Positions 9,504 through 20,157 of a DNA stretch of 64,000 nt are shown here, piece by piece. The notes under the pieces are model-generated. The model did not search any database. It was not told where the DNA came from and saw only the letters and a list, made by a program, of their open reading frames with translations. Source of the stretch: Fennellomyces sp. T-0311 (Eukaryota > Mucoromycota > Mucoromycetes > Mucorales > Lichtheimiaceae); contig JALLLT010000035.1 in the NCBI GenBank assembly GCA_025266875.1, forward strand, positions 248,001-312,000, given 5' to 3'. Position numbers and translations under genes: made by a program. Within the stretch, counting starts at the first letter, position 1, and each line of letters starts with the position of its first letter.

Positions 9504-10426
9504 CGGTTGTTTTGATTTTGATGTCTGTTGTGTATCGGCCCTTTTCCTTTGTTTTGGCGTTGGTGAAAACCCGTCTCCTGTAATGGTCGTTTTGTGCGTT
9601 CCTCATGATCATGATCATGTGCCTGATTGTTGGTGTTACTATTGGCGTAGTTGGGGTGACGAGAGGAATTCGCCTTTCCTTGTCTCGTGGTTGGATTCCT
9701 TTGGGAGCGGAAGCTCGCGCCTTGAACTGCTTTTGTGAGATTGACATGGTCCACCAGTGTTTTAGGATCAAGAAGGGGAGCTTGTGTCGCTGGTGTGAGC
9801 CGTGGAGCAGTGCCTCGAATTTGGGCTGCACGGAACATGTTGTCCATCCTGATTTGGGTGATCTGAGAAGCAGTGTCGGACAGAAGTTCCAGCATGACAT
9901 TGGCAAACTCAATGGCAGCGTCAGCCGTGACTCCCTCATCGCGTAAAACTCGGTGGATAAAATAGTCGATGGGTCTTGTAATACCGGAGAGTCGATATTG
10001 TAGGTCCATGAACTGAGTGTCTGTGCGCTTTGCAGAGGCTCCAATTTGGACATTGTTGAGAGGGGGGGCAGTGTAGACTCGGTCCACATTGCGTGGACAT
10101 TCCGCCAAGAAACGTCGTCGGTCAGATTCAGGCAGAGGGCTGCGGAAGAAATCTTTGGCCATGCCCGGGACTCGGCGTCGAAACTCTGCATATGGCGTAA
10201 AATCAGTGTCGGGTGTTCTGGTAGAGATACTGGCGTCATGGTCAGAACGTTCTTCATCCACCACAATGGGATCGTCTCGTGGTGTAGCAGTGGCAGCTGT
10301 GGGTTGACCTGAAACATACTGTTCCAGAGCGTCAAGTCGGATAAGTAGGGCTTGTGCCCAAGGAGGAGTAAGATCAGATTCAGCACGGCGAGCAGAACCA
10401 TTTGATTGAACTTGTTCATTGTTCAT
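9497..10426 (-). CDS. DIRS Gag-like protein
   Basis: 309 codons from an ATG at 10426, just inside the right terminal repeat. A predicted helical central region (about residues 85-205) is followed by a basic, Asn/Gln/Arg-rich tail (NSNTNNQAHDHDHEERTKR) suited to nucleic-acid binding. No CCHC knuckle is visible. It overlaps the RT frame by a few bases at its stop. Assignment rests on position and composition, which fit the first gene of DIRS elements. Confidence 0.75.
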   Translation of the reverse strand: MNNEQVQSNGSARRAESDLTPPWAQALLIRLDALEQYVSGQPTAATATPRDDPIVVDEERSDHDASISTRTPDTDFTPYAEFRRRVPGMAKDFFRSPLPESDRRRFLAECPRNVDRVYTAPPLNNVQIGASAKRTDTQFMDLQYRLSGITRPIDYFIHRVLRDEGVTADAAIEFANVMLELLSDTASQITQIRMDNMFRAAQIRGTAPRLTPATQAPLLDPKTLVDHVNLTKAVQGASFRSQRNPTTRQGKANSSRHPNYANSNTNNQAHDHDHEERTKRPLQETGFHQRQNKGKGPIHNRHQNQNNRA

Positions 10427-10475
10427 AACGATGACTTCGTCGGTCGAGTACCAGAGCGTTGAAATCGAAAGAAAA

Positions 10476-10563
10476 GATGATATCGTTCATATATTACACA
10501 GAAATCTACTTTGTATTTCGAATAAAATTAAGAAAAGATGGTAACACAGTCAATCTATCCTCG
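10476..10563. repeat. DIRS inverted terminal repeat, right copy
   Basis: Inverse of 6505-6592. It is followed by a short extension to about 10575 that is repeated, inverted, in the internal complementary region. Confidence 0.9.
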
Positions 10564-10575
10564 TTCTGAAGGATA

Positions 10576-11307
10576 ATAATAATCTATCCTTTGACTTTGA
10601 TAGTACATTTTTATTATTATGAAGGAATATTAATACTATTCGGATTAGCTAGAATGCTTTTCTCCAGTAGAAGAGTATGCTGACGATCTGCTTTTTTATA
10701 CTGTATATTATGCTATGCGGGCGTTCTTTTATTTCTTATACCTCTATCTGGTCAGAAACCATTCTAATCTTACAATACGATTATACAATATACGAAGATA
10801 CAAGCTTGAGAAACTACATAAGCAGCTAGTACTGTTTATAATGTCGGGATAATGTATGCATGATATACGGAGTATAAATGAACTCAAAAATACGACAATG
10901 CCCTGCATAAAAGGCTGATAACTAGATGTTACCGTAAGGAACAATAAATATACTTTCCTTTTTCAAAATATGTGCATGCTAGCAGGGGGCATCTTGTTGT
11001 GTAAAATAGAGAGTGAAATGCCCATTAATTCTTCACAAAGGGCAGGAGCAATTTTTGCTCAGCACTTTTTCGGACGTATGTACCAATACAATGAGCCTAG
11101 GAAAAAATCAGCCATCCTTCATAGTCTACAATTCTTATACATATTATGCACATATGCGATTATATAACTACTTAATTCTAGAAACCAAGCCCTTAAAAAC
11201 CAAAAAACATGGTCTTTGTTGCTCCTTTTGATGCATATGCTTGCACAACTGACTCTTTTTGAAAGTACCGAAAATGGTTCATAATTTGAATTTTTTTGTC
11301 GATAGAC
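10576..11307. other. AT-rich intergenic stretch
   Basis: No gene supported. Short frames on both strands lack recognisable features. Confidence 0.5.
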
Positions 11308-11315
11308 TATAAATA
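11308..11315 (+). promoter_or_regulatory. Candidate TATA box
   Basis: TATAAATA about 130 bp upstream of the ATG of the TPR/F-box/LRR gene. Position and orientation fit, but the transcription start is unknown. Confidence 0.4.
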
Positions 11316-11439
11316 GAGCGAGCGATAGTATTTTACTTTTGTTTTGATTTTCAATACAGTCGCATACAAAGCACCTTTCGCAGCAGAACATCTTGTACTA
11401 CAACTGAAGTCTAAGAACGCGGATATTTGCTCTTCATAT

Positions 11440-13407
11440 ATGTCGAGAAACAACCTGATCAGATCACCTATTACGGCGGTTGAGGAGCTGCCAGTCGACG
11501 AAAAGATTACACAATCAAGATCCAAAGAAATTTTGCAAATGAAGATGGTCGAAATATATGAGCTTCGCGCCCGCTATTGGGCAAAGAAAGCAAATTTTGT
11601 ACAAGAACTCGAGGATGCAAAAAGCATGCTACGGATTGCACCGAAACGCGTTGATGGTTACCTCTATATTGGCAAAATATATGCAGCGCAAGGAAAACAA
11701 AAAAAGGCAATGAGAATGTTTCGTAAAGGCATGGTTAAAGCAAATAATGATACAGCAGCTATGGCGTTATTAGATCAAGAGTGTACGATTGCTCAGGAGC
11801 GATCTGAGCGACGAATTAACTTTCTTAGTGAATATTGCTATGACATTATACCCAAAATCATCAGCTACTTGGAAAATAGCGACATTGTTGAGTTATCACA
11901 GGTGTCAAAGGCCTGGCGCCTTCGCGCAATATCTGATGATCCGCTACGATGGAAAGCATTCGAAATTAAAGGCACCCTCGATGATCGACCTAATCTGATA
12001 TTACTACGAAGTGTGTCTCAATACATTGAAGAGCTTAAAGTAAAAATAAGCTCGCGTTTGGTTGGCCAATGCTTGACCATGATGATACAGACGGATAAAT
12101 TCCCAAAACTACGTTTACTCGAAGTCGGTCACATAAGTAAGCTGGTGAAGATATTTTAGTTCCTTAATTGATGCTAATGACCAGAAAAAGTCAGTTCAAC
12201 TACGATTAAACGGCAGTCCTACGGTCTGACTGTGTATGCTGCATTATCATCCACCTTCAGGACATTGACCCACTTGCAGTTCCATAACTTCGATGTTGAA
12301 CTACCTCGTTTGGCGGACATTCTAACAATCTGCCGGAATCTTTCCGTCCTGGAGTTGACTCATAGAGGATCGACTACTGGCTGGCTTACAGGGCTATCTT
12401 TACCACATTCAACGTTGCTGACACGCTTATCGCTAACCTCTGCATTACATGAAGAACGAGACATTGACCAGTTTGGAGAACTTCTTCGCTGCTCACCATA
12501 TCTCGAGTATCTTAAACTTGAAGGATATAGTGTTGATGTTTTACCAGTAGTTGCACAATGTTGCGGCAGTCTGAATTGCTTCATGCTTAATACAATGGCA
12601 TTTGGCTTTAAATTAGCCATACCAGATCCTACCTTCGACAACTATCGGGTGCTGGCTATCGGTGGACGAGCCATAATGTCGTCGATTCTTCCTTTATTGC
12701 AGCAATTCCAAAATTCACCGACAGCCTTGTACTTATCATTTCGGGATGATTTCAACGAATCAGTCGAAGACTGGCAACTAAGGTTGTCGGAATTACCGCT
12801 ACCGTTGCTGACAAAGATACTTATAAGCGTAAAAAATACACACGCTGCTAATGTTGCCGCAGTCATAATAAGCCAAATTCTCGGTTTACAAGACATCATT
12901 ATTGATGGTTTCAGTGGAGGAGCCATCGACAACAGTATCGAAGCAATGATGGAGTTAAGTGCAATAGAGTCTCTAGCAATTCGATTTTCCGATATACGTG
13001 AATCTGGTTTGGCACGGCTTACCAATGCCATCCAATTACGCAAACTCGAAATCCAGTATTGTGTTGGCATAACGGAGGAAATGATTATGGCCATTACTGC
13101 TGTTGAAAGTCTAGAATGCTTGAGCATTTTTGATCATAACCGTGATATGGTGAATCTCATGGTCAGTCTCATGGAACGACTTGGAAGTCTACCCCACTTG
13201 GAGGAGATAATGCTCGGATACATGAGTATTGATGAAGCAACCGTAGAAAACCTTTGTGCCCACAATACCTTGAAGAAAGCCAGCTTCTATAATTGTGAAA
13301 TATCATATCGAGTGCAAAAAGAATTGGAGAAGCATGATATATCTGTAATTATAATCCCTCTTGTTAATGAATATTGGTTTGGGGAGCAGATATCCGCTTT
13401 AAGGTAG
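11440..13407 (+). CDS. TPR/F-box/LRR protein, intact
   Basis: Two exons, 11440-12136 and 12185-13407, flank a 48-nt intron (GTAAGC donor, GCTAATGACCAG acceptor region); phase is kept, giving 639 residues. The ATG at 11440 is the first in frame. Residues about 30-120 form TPR-like helices (DAKSMLRIAPKRVDGYLYIG, YAAQGKQKKAMRMFRKGMVK). Residues about 126-168 are an F-box (INFLSEYCYDIIPKIISYLE, VSKAWRLRA). The rest is leucine-rich repeats. F-box proteins dock on Skp1 in SCF ubiquitin ligases and present substrates through the LRRs. A TPR-like N-terminus before the F-box is shared with the locus at 34545 and its broken relatives, so this is a family of substrate adaptors whose targets are unknown. 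Confidence 0.88.
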
Positions 13408-13618
13408 AAGTAAATATATATAATTAAACATAAACATATTACATGCCATATTCATTTTTACTATTGTAGTATTCATCTGCAACTAATAGTACAGGAAAAT
13501 GTATCATAAATTTCTCATGAATGTACTAAAAATCAGAGGTAACAATAGTTTATTTTATTTAAAATTACAAAAGTGCTTCTGTGAGTGGAAGCAATTGTAT
13601 ATACAAATGTTATGGTAT

Positions 13619-13897
13619 CTAGTTATCCTCGTAACAACGGACACCGGAGCCAGCGCAGCTCCTTATGTATCTCTTTCCAGCTTCTGGGCCACCATCGAGA
13701 TCCGGAGTACAAAAATAATATGAAATACCACAACGATTTTGTTGACGATTATAGTAAAGGCCTCCGTAACCATTTATGTTCTGGCAGCATCTTCGTAATC
13801 TGCTTCGGCTACCGCCAGTACAGTATATTTGGCCCGCCGCCAATTGGAAAAGAGCAAGTAAAATAGCAATGAATAGTAGTCCGGTAAAAAACTTCAT
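13619..13897 (-). CDS. Small secreted cysteine-rich peptide A
   Basis: 92 codons from the ATG at 13897. The frame extends upstream only through non-ATG codons. The N-terminus MKFFTGLLFIAILLALFQLA is a clear signal peptide, probably cut near AAG. The mature part has seven cysteines in the pattern C...LRRCCQN...C...FC...RSC...C, shared exactly with the paralog at 15443-15718. Such peptides are disulfide-stabilised and exported. They may act as effectors, antimicrobials or wall proteins; nothing in the sequence decides. No intron. Surrounded by AT-rich intergenic DNA. Confidence 0.75.
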   Translation of the reverse strand: MKFFTGLLFIAILLALFQLAAGQIYCTGGSRSRLRRCCQNINGYGGLYYNRQQNRCGISYYFCTPDLDGGPEAGKRYIRSCAGSGVRCYEDN

Positions 13898-15442
13898 GGT
13901 GGTAAAAAGATGATGACCGAGAACAAATCGTGCCAAAAGTTGTATTTATAAAGTTTTTTTTTTTGCCAATAACAACAGATTAAATATAGACATTAAACAC
14001 TGAGCAGGCATTTTTTAGTGACGGTGCTGCTGGTATCTATGGCGCAGTAAGGTGATTGCCTTTCTAAGAAATACGTTTCACATAACCGGTTTGTTGTGCA
14101 TATGCATAGTTCTTCGTTTTTTTACGCATTATGGGCTTAGATGTTAGGGTATTATTAGACGTACGAGTAGTAGATATTTATTAAAGCGTCTTTTATTGCC
14201 ATGACGGCTATTAAAGTAGCATACAGAGACTGGTACCTAGGATTTCACTCGTTCCAACAGTAACCTTCGGCTTAGCAATGGTTTGTTACGCAATGGATTG
14301 TGCAGAACGGCTTAGGTGCGTGAACAAAGTTCTCAAAGACCTGGCGCCACTCAATGGTTTGCTACACAATTGCTTGTACACAATGGCTTAGGCAGGTGAA
14401 CAAAGTTCACGAAGACTTGGCGCCACTCAATGGCCCGTTATATCGTATACGTCGTTGGTGGTGAATGCATTGGTAACAAAGATCTTCAATAGCTTAACCA
14501 CTCGCGGTAACAGCCTCGAAGTGTATATATATCATAGTAATAAATACAGACAGATTGTATTGCTTTATTCATCCTTGATAGCTCTCTACTGCTTTCTCAA
14601 GTATACCCAAGAGCGATCGACTTTCCATACATTCTCCGTTTTGTGAATTTAACCGGAGATTGGGATCGCGGATCTGCAATGGGAATAAGCGTTACGTATA
14701 TTCTAGTCCCTGAGTGGAACCATATGATCTTGTGACTTGGCGACTACAAGATACGTATCCGGTGTCTAAACATGTTATTGATTCATCCTGTTACCCACAA
14801 TTCTAGATGACACACAGTAGCGCCGCAGGTTTGTTCTTGGCATGCTTCGTAATACGTTACCTGATCCGAAATCTTCACCATAAAGAATATGTTCTTACGT
14901 TGCATTCGCTGTCCTTTTATAGAAAAGCCGAGAACAATTTGCGGGCTGGAAAATGTAGTGCCCGAGCCATCTCAGTACCTATTAAGATTACAATACAGGT
15001 TAAAGCGTATTTAAAGATTGCAATACAGTATTTCCAATAAGTGATGTCGCTATCCGTAAAAATCAATGTCACCATGGCCCAATTTTTATAATATAAAACA
15101 TACAGCGACTTCCATTTTTGGAATGTCATTGATTTCTTTAGGCAGCGACATTCTCTTTGGAAGCACTGTATATAAGCCCTACATAGTAGTCCTGATATGC
15201 AGATACTAAGGAGTCATATATACCCCTGCTCATATGTTAAGTAGGGTGTTATACCTACAGAATTTCAATCTAGCCAGTGATGATTCTAGACGCTTTCCAT
15301 ACAACCGGATGACATGGAAGCAAAATAAATGTGTAAGAACGATTGAGTTTATTTGAAGAAGTGTAATTATTTGGATGATAATTATTTAAGCAAAGGAAGT
15401 ACATGTATCGTCGCTCAGTGAAGCGCACAATTTATAAAAGAG
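13898..15442. other. Intergenic, includes a 76-bp direct repeat
   Basis: No gene supported. 14277-14434 holds two tandem copies of a roughly 76-bp unit (next entry). Other frames are short and featureless. Confidence 0.5.
14277..14434 (+). repeat. Two-copy tandem repeat, about 76 bp unit
   Basis: Copy 1 starts CAATGGTTTGTTACGCAATG, copy 2 starts CAATGGTTTGCTACACAATT. Both contain GTGAACAAAGTTC and end in TGGCGCCACTCAATGG. Substitutions and small gaps separate them. Confidence 0.8.
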
Positions 15443-15718
15443 CTAGGAGCAGCTCAAACTCGAAGCGCTAGCACAACTCCGCAAATAGTTTTCACCGGCT
15501 TGTTCACCTTGGACATGTGGAGTACAGAAGTAAGGCGAGATATGGCAAGCACCCTCTTGACGTTTGTAATCGAGGCCTGAAATACCGCCTTTGTTCTGGC
15601 AGCATCGCCGCAAGCTGGATTGCTGGTTTGAAGACGCTCGGCATGCTCTCGCAGCAGCCATATCCGTTTGTAATAATGTCAGTAGTAGTGCCACCGTCGC
15701 GATGCAAGTCAGTTTCAT
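15443..15718 (-). CDS. Small secreted cysteine-rich peptide B
   Basis: 91 codons from the ATG at 15718. The signal peptide is MKLTCIATVALLLTLLQ. The mature part repeats the seven-cysteine pattern of peptide A, with identical LRRCCQN, a GxxGLxYxRQ segment, a YFCTP motif and YLRSCA. Divergence outside the motif suggests an older duplication. No intron is needed. Together with peptide A (1.5 kb away) and the broken copy at 2809-3092 it forms a local family, all on the minus strand. Confidence 0.75.
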   Translation of the reverse strand: MKLTCIATVALLLTLLQTDMAAARACRASSNQQSSLRRCCQNKGGISGLDYKRQEGACHISPYFCTPHVQGEQAGENYLRSCASASSLSCS

Positions 15719-16448
15719 TATTAGCACTATGGTATAAGAGAGATAACCATCTCATACCCTTTTGTTGCGACCATTTTATATGAAAAAAACCCCCCTGGTT
15801 TTACCAGCTAGAAGTCGATATCAAAAAAGATGCAGATGACCTGTGCATATGCATCAATGTGCGTCGTGGGGGCGAATAGCAGCTTGAGCTTAATATATAC
15901 GGCCCTGGGGAACCATTTTGTACTTCCTTGAAGTTGCCTTAAGTAAGAATCCATCTACACTTGAACCTCAACCAACTTGATCAGCATCGCTGACACTGGA
16001 GAAGACCAGTGTAATTCGATAAAAACTCTAGAGCATGTATATGCAATGCCCTTAGGCTTTGCAAAAAGTGCGCCACCTGCAGCATCTACCAAGGTTGATC
16101 ATAAAGCATCAAAAAAGGATGTATTGACAGTCTTGAATCTATGTTGGTGTTAGCCTCCCAAATGATTTATATCGTAATAAACGGTGGTAGGATCAATTTA
16201 GGTATAGTCACTTCATTAAAGTTAAGCTCTTTTTACTGTCAAAGATCGATAAAAAGTACAAAAGCGGCGCAGAAATGCATAAAATCTCAGACTCTAAAGG
16301 TTTTGCCGGGCATATGCAGGCACATCAACATAAAGACTTCGTAGTAGCATGGAAGCATCGCCTAATGGGCTTTCCATGTGCAGAAACCCTCAAAATTATC
16401 CAAAAAAAATTCATGACATATCCGACTAGGCTCAGAGTAAAATACAGG
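15719..16448. other. Intergenic stretch without a supportable gene
   Basis: Only short frames are present. It ends at the left terminus of the 16.4-kb element. Confidence 0.5.
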
Positions 16449-17918
16449 CACTACGGGTTTTAAATCACGGCAAATCTTCAAGTGCGGCAAAGCTTCACAA
16501 TACTACGGCAAATCTTCTCTAGTATTTTAGCGATAAACTTGTTGTTCCTTCACCAGGAGAGTTTTACATCGATTGAACATATATATATATGTCCATCCGA
16601 ATCTTACTGCGTGCTAATAAAGCTATATATGGTCACTACGGGAAATCTTCAGAAACCTGCGGCATATCTACTTTGGTCGGAGGACTCAACGTGAAAAATT
16701 AGACGCGTTTTCCTTTACTCTTCACACCCATCCATGAAATGACAAACATCCCAATATTAAAAAGCATTTTCCGGAGAAAATTCCAATGCCATCGCTGTGA
16801 TGGCCTTTTCTTCAGAAGTCTTATAACAGAGCCTCAGCATATTGCAGATTGTATCGCCAAATCAGGGCTTGTCGAGAAAGCAAAGACTGTGAAAAATAGA
16901 CACCAAAATAAGCGAAGGAAGCTTGAAGAGGCTTATAGCTATGCGATGAATATAAGGTATACTGGATGCTGTTTCTACAACTTTATACTGATTGCTTGCA
17001 GTGCTGAAAATGACAAATCCAGTCGCCATGGCTAATCTCGTAATGAATATGAAGGTAATGAAAGTCCAATTCAATAAGTGTAAGATTTTCATATTGGATA
17101 TCGAGCTGTTTACTAGCTTTTCATTTTGACCAAAGTGACCACCAATACAACTGTGATATTGGTGACAGTTGTGGTAAGAGCGATGGGTAACCAAGCACCA
17201 CACACGCCCCCAGCATGCCAGTGGGTCTGGACGCGTCAATGGACGATTTTAACGCACCAGCAGACGACAAATCCGAACAGACAAGTAAGATACTATTTAT
17301 TGAATCGGTGGTCAAGCATGGCTTTTCGAGAGAAGGTGGTGGGGATACGAGTGGTAAAGGTGTCAGTGATGAGAGTACAAATGATGAAGATGACAGTGAT
17401 TTTGTGGTTAGTGATAAAGAAGATCCGAGCGACCTCGATGAGCCTTCTCTGAAAAAGACATCTTTATACAAAAAGAAGCCAGAGCAAACCAAGCCAGGTA
17501 AAAGTACATCAAAGGAAGTGGAAACAGGCAAGCGTAAGCGATCATCCGTCATCAACAGTGATATTGGAAGCTCAGGGAAAAAAAGGTAGCAACTCTAGTG
17601 AAAAAGATAGCAAAGACGAAAAAACAACAGAAAAAATAGTGTAGACTGCGGCTGCTTAATACCCAGACGAGAGCGCGAAAACGAAGCACCTTAACTCTTA
17701 AATAGAACGATTGTTTATATCATCATTTTCATTGTATTTTTGTTCCTCTATCATCCAAAAGCTATGGTTTAAGCGTATTCATATTATGGCCGATCTACTA
17801 AAAAACACTGCAAATCTCTGGAGATAAATCTACGAAATGGTCGAAATTCGGAGATTTGCCGAGTTGTAGATTTGTAGAGATTTGCCGTAGATGTAACGTA
17901 GCAAAATAACCCGTAGTG
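16449..17918. mobile_element. CAC-terminal DNA transposon, 1.47 kb, carrying a zinc-finger gene
   Basis: The left end at 16449 starts CACTACGGGTTTTAAATCAC. The right end at 17918, read inward on the minus strand, starts CACTACGGGTTATTTTGCTA. Both ends carry repeated CGGCAAATCT motifs (three or more on the left up to 16520; several inverted between 17800 and 17890). A second CACTACGGGAAATCTTC occurs at 16634. No transposase is encoded. No target-site duplication is evident (AGG left, GAT right). The same architecture as 3746-5400 but with different subterminal motifs suggests another family of the same superfamily. Confidence 0.7.
16739..17589 (+). CDS. Transposon-borne C2HC zinc-finger protein, exon structure uncertain
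   Basis: The first exon starts at ATG 16739. It encodes a Cys-x2-Cys-x13-His-x3-Cys finger (CHRCDGLFFRS...QHIADC) and a basic KNRHQNKRRKLEEA segment that may be a nuclear localisation signal. A GTATAC...TTGCAG intron near 16957-17001 is plausible. A second long frame (17215-17589) is acidic and Ser-rich (SDESTNDEDDSDFVVSDKED) and ends in a KR-rich tail. Both may be exons of one gene, but I could not fix the middle junctions, and they could be two genes. It sits between the subterminal repeat arrays of the 16449-17918 element. A role in binding those repeats is a reasonable guess. Confidence 0.45.
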
Positions 17919-18990
17919 GATGATGTCAAAGGAAGAAGAGGATAGAGTGTCGACGCGCTCTGGCTGAATTGCTGTAGCTATTGTATACAAAAGTATATAA
18001 CAGCATAGAAGTGCAACTTAGGGCCTTTAATTGAGAGCTGTTACAGTCATGGTCTAGCGTACTATACATAGCCACTATTCGATACGCACTCGACTTTCAG
18101 TTTGTCAAATCGTATAAAATGAAACTCGTAAGCCGGGAGAGCGAGTCCTACATATCACATATATCAGTACCGACAACACTACGCCATATTGAATTACCAG
18201 CAAGTCATAAGCAGAATGGTAAATTCGTGCCGCTGGTTAGACTGTATTCTTCCACAACCACTCATAGCTGCATGATTCCGAAGTCATCGGTAGTCAGCAG
18301 CCACCAGTAAACCAACGATAACCTACTATTTTTAACAATCAATTTAATGTAAGCAGAGGCGCAGAAGACGAGTATGGAAGCTTACAGACAAAGTAAGATA
18401 TATGTAAGATGCTGTTGTCATCGTTCATCTTGCTTGACCGAAGTCTACAACAGGAGCTGGCCATTATACTGAATTGGCGGGTGCTAAATTTTGGAAGATT
18501 TGGGATCCTCTCTTCATCACCAAACATCTAAATAAAGATAACACTGCGACATATCGGCTTAGATACAAAAATAATTCAAGATATAGTATTCCTTTAGCCC
18601 ATCTAATGCGAACTAGCTGACTTTCGATGACGTTTTGCTGCAGATTCACGGGTACCAAGGAGGTAGAGAGTGTTCCGAACCATACTTCGCTCAAGAGCCG
18701 CATCATGCACGAATACACCCGAACGTTACTATAAAAATATGAGCAGATGATGTTGGTAAGTTATGCATCGATGGTAATGGCGCGTTTGGGATTGCTGGTG
18801 CAGTAATGGCTCCAGGCCCTATTGTATTTATAGTACAATTACTGCATACGGCTTCTTCCGCAACCTTTATGCGCGCCATAGCCACATGGATGTATGCATA
18901 GGGCGATCAATAAACAAAAATACAAACGAGGATGTAAAGGTATATTTTATATGATACTGCATGATGGTATGACGAAATGCTAAAGTACCA
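17919..18990. other. Intergenic stretch without a supportable gene
   Basis: Short frames on both strands, none with recognisable features. Confidence 0.5.
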
Positions 18991-20157
18991 CTAACATTCG
19001 CTTAAACTTTCACTTTCGCAGCGCTTGCACGCGCAAAGAAAATGATAATGTTCCAACAGTCGTTTCCTCCGCTCTTGGACAGGTTCTTCAACGCAACCAT
19101 AAGAGATACAAGCTTCTTCGCCGGGTTCGATATCCCGCTTTGCAATGAAAACCATATCCCGGCCCTTTCGCACCTTGGTCACGTTCGCATCACATGCATG
19201 GTTAAAGTATACAGCAGATGGGTAAATCCCCCAACCCAATAGCTCCAAGTCATCCGTTACACTGCCATCCGCTGCGTCCTTGTGAGGCATCTCCCAAAGA
19301 CCAAAACTGTTTGCCATTTCCCGAAAGTAAATCGAACGGAATACGTCGTGGGGACAATCAAGAATAGTAGACGTAGCCGAGCTCAAAAACGCGTACAGTT
19401 GCATGACTTGGATTAATTCCTCCGGTAATTGGATCTCATTGTCGAGGTTATTGCAGATGTGACGAACAAACGCGAGTTCGTTGCATTGAATATCAAGCAG
19501 ATCGTTAAACTTTGGCAAAGCGTGGTCGGTAAAGAGATACTCCGATTGCCTGCGGGCAAGACAGCAAGCCACCAATCGGGCCATGGTCCGTTCTCCGCCG
19601 TCAGGTATCCAGTTTGCTTGAAGGCGGTCTTGGACTGCTGTCCACGTTTGCTCAATCCAATCGGAAAGTTGGGTATCATCGTTTATATCCACCCCACCAG
19701 GAACCCTGATTGTTGGCAATCCATCAACCTTGTGTAGTATCCGTCTGCCATATTCTTGGTCGAGCGTATAATAGCTTTGCAATAGGAGATTGGATTCGTC
19801 GCTGAATCCATGTGCTTGAAACTGTTGTCGACACGTCTCTGAGCAAAACAGTACATCTTTGATAACAATCGCACGCATTTTCTTGTTGCTGTTGTTTGGA
19901 TCCATTATTTCAATTTTATGGCGCATTCGCTTGGGGTAAGAGAATTGAAAGCACCATCCGCACGTTTCCGGAATCCATTCCTGAGACACGACAGCTGATA
20001 ATGGTTTGGCTTTGTGAACTTGTGTACCGGCTGGAATTCGTTGGCTAGCGACATAGCCTCGACCTTTGCCTGGTAATGTACATATTTCTAGCCATTGTGA
20101 TTTTTGGTCACTAGAAGGATGGCCATGTAACGTAATAAAGTCTTTTGCTGCTACCAT
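18991..20157 (-). CDS. SET-domain protein of the SMYD/Set6 type
   Basis: A single-exon gene of 388 codons from the ATG at 20157. The SET domain is split, as in SMYD proteins. SET-N is GKGRGYVASQRIPAGTQV (residues about 30-48). A cysteine pair region (CGWC ... CSETCRQQF) stands where a MYND-like zinc finger lies. The SET-C part has YFNHACDANV and ISYGC, and a post-SET cysteine cluster (FLCACKRCESE) ends the protein. NHxCxxN and the SY motif form the S-adenosylmethionine pocket. It is a probable lysine methyltransferase; histone or other substrate cannot be told. The MYND-like finger is short of a full set of ligands. Upstream 20158-20336 is pyrimidine/AT-rich. Confidence 0.88.
   Translation of the reverse strand: MVAAKDFITLHGHPSSDQKSQWLEICTLPGKGRGYVASQRIPAGTQVHKAKPLSAVVSQEWIPETCGWCFQFSYPKRMRHKIEIMDPNNSNKKMRAIVIKDVLFCSETCRQQFQAHGFSDESNLLLQSYYTLDQEYGRRILHKVDGLPTIRVPGGVDINDDTQLSDWIEQTWTAVQDRLQANWIPDGGERTMARLVACCLARRQSEYLFTDHALPKFNDLLDIQCNELAFVRHICNNLDNEIQLPEELIQVMQLYAFLSSATSTILDCPHDVFRSIYFREMANSFGLWEMPHKDAADGSVTDDLELLGWGIYPSAVYFNHACDANVTKVRKGRDMVFIAKRDIEPGEEACISYGCVEEPVQERRKRLLEHYHFLCACKRCESESLSEC

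Larger units (their letters stand above)
6452..10575 (-). mobile_element. DIRS-type tyrosine-recombinase retrotransposon
   Basis: It encodes Gag-like, RT/RNase H and tyrosine recombinase proteins on the minus strand. An 86-88 bp inverted repeat pair lies at 6505-6592 and 10476-10563. An internal complementary region at 6652-6752 is the inverse of both outer ends: 6652-6720 pairs with 6452-6520, and 6721-6752 pairs with about 10544-10575. This arrangement is diagnostic of DIRS elements, which replicate through a circle and integrate with a tyrosine recombinase without target duplication. The terminal repeats look identical by eye, so the insertion is probably recent, but the RT is internally deleted (see the RT entry). 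A separate DIRS end remnant lies at 57563-57665. Confidence 0.92.

Noticed and set aside
6721..10419. Very long minus-strand open frame of about 1230 codons
   Set aside because: Only its C-terminal third (from ATG 7737) is the recombinase. The remainder overlaps the RT and Gag genes in another frame, is rich in Ser/Thr/His without domains, and starts at a non-ATG codon.
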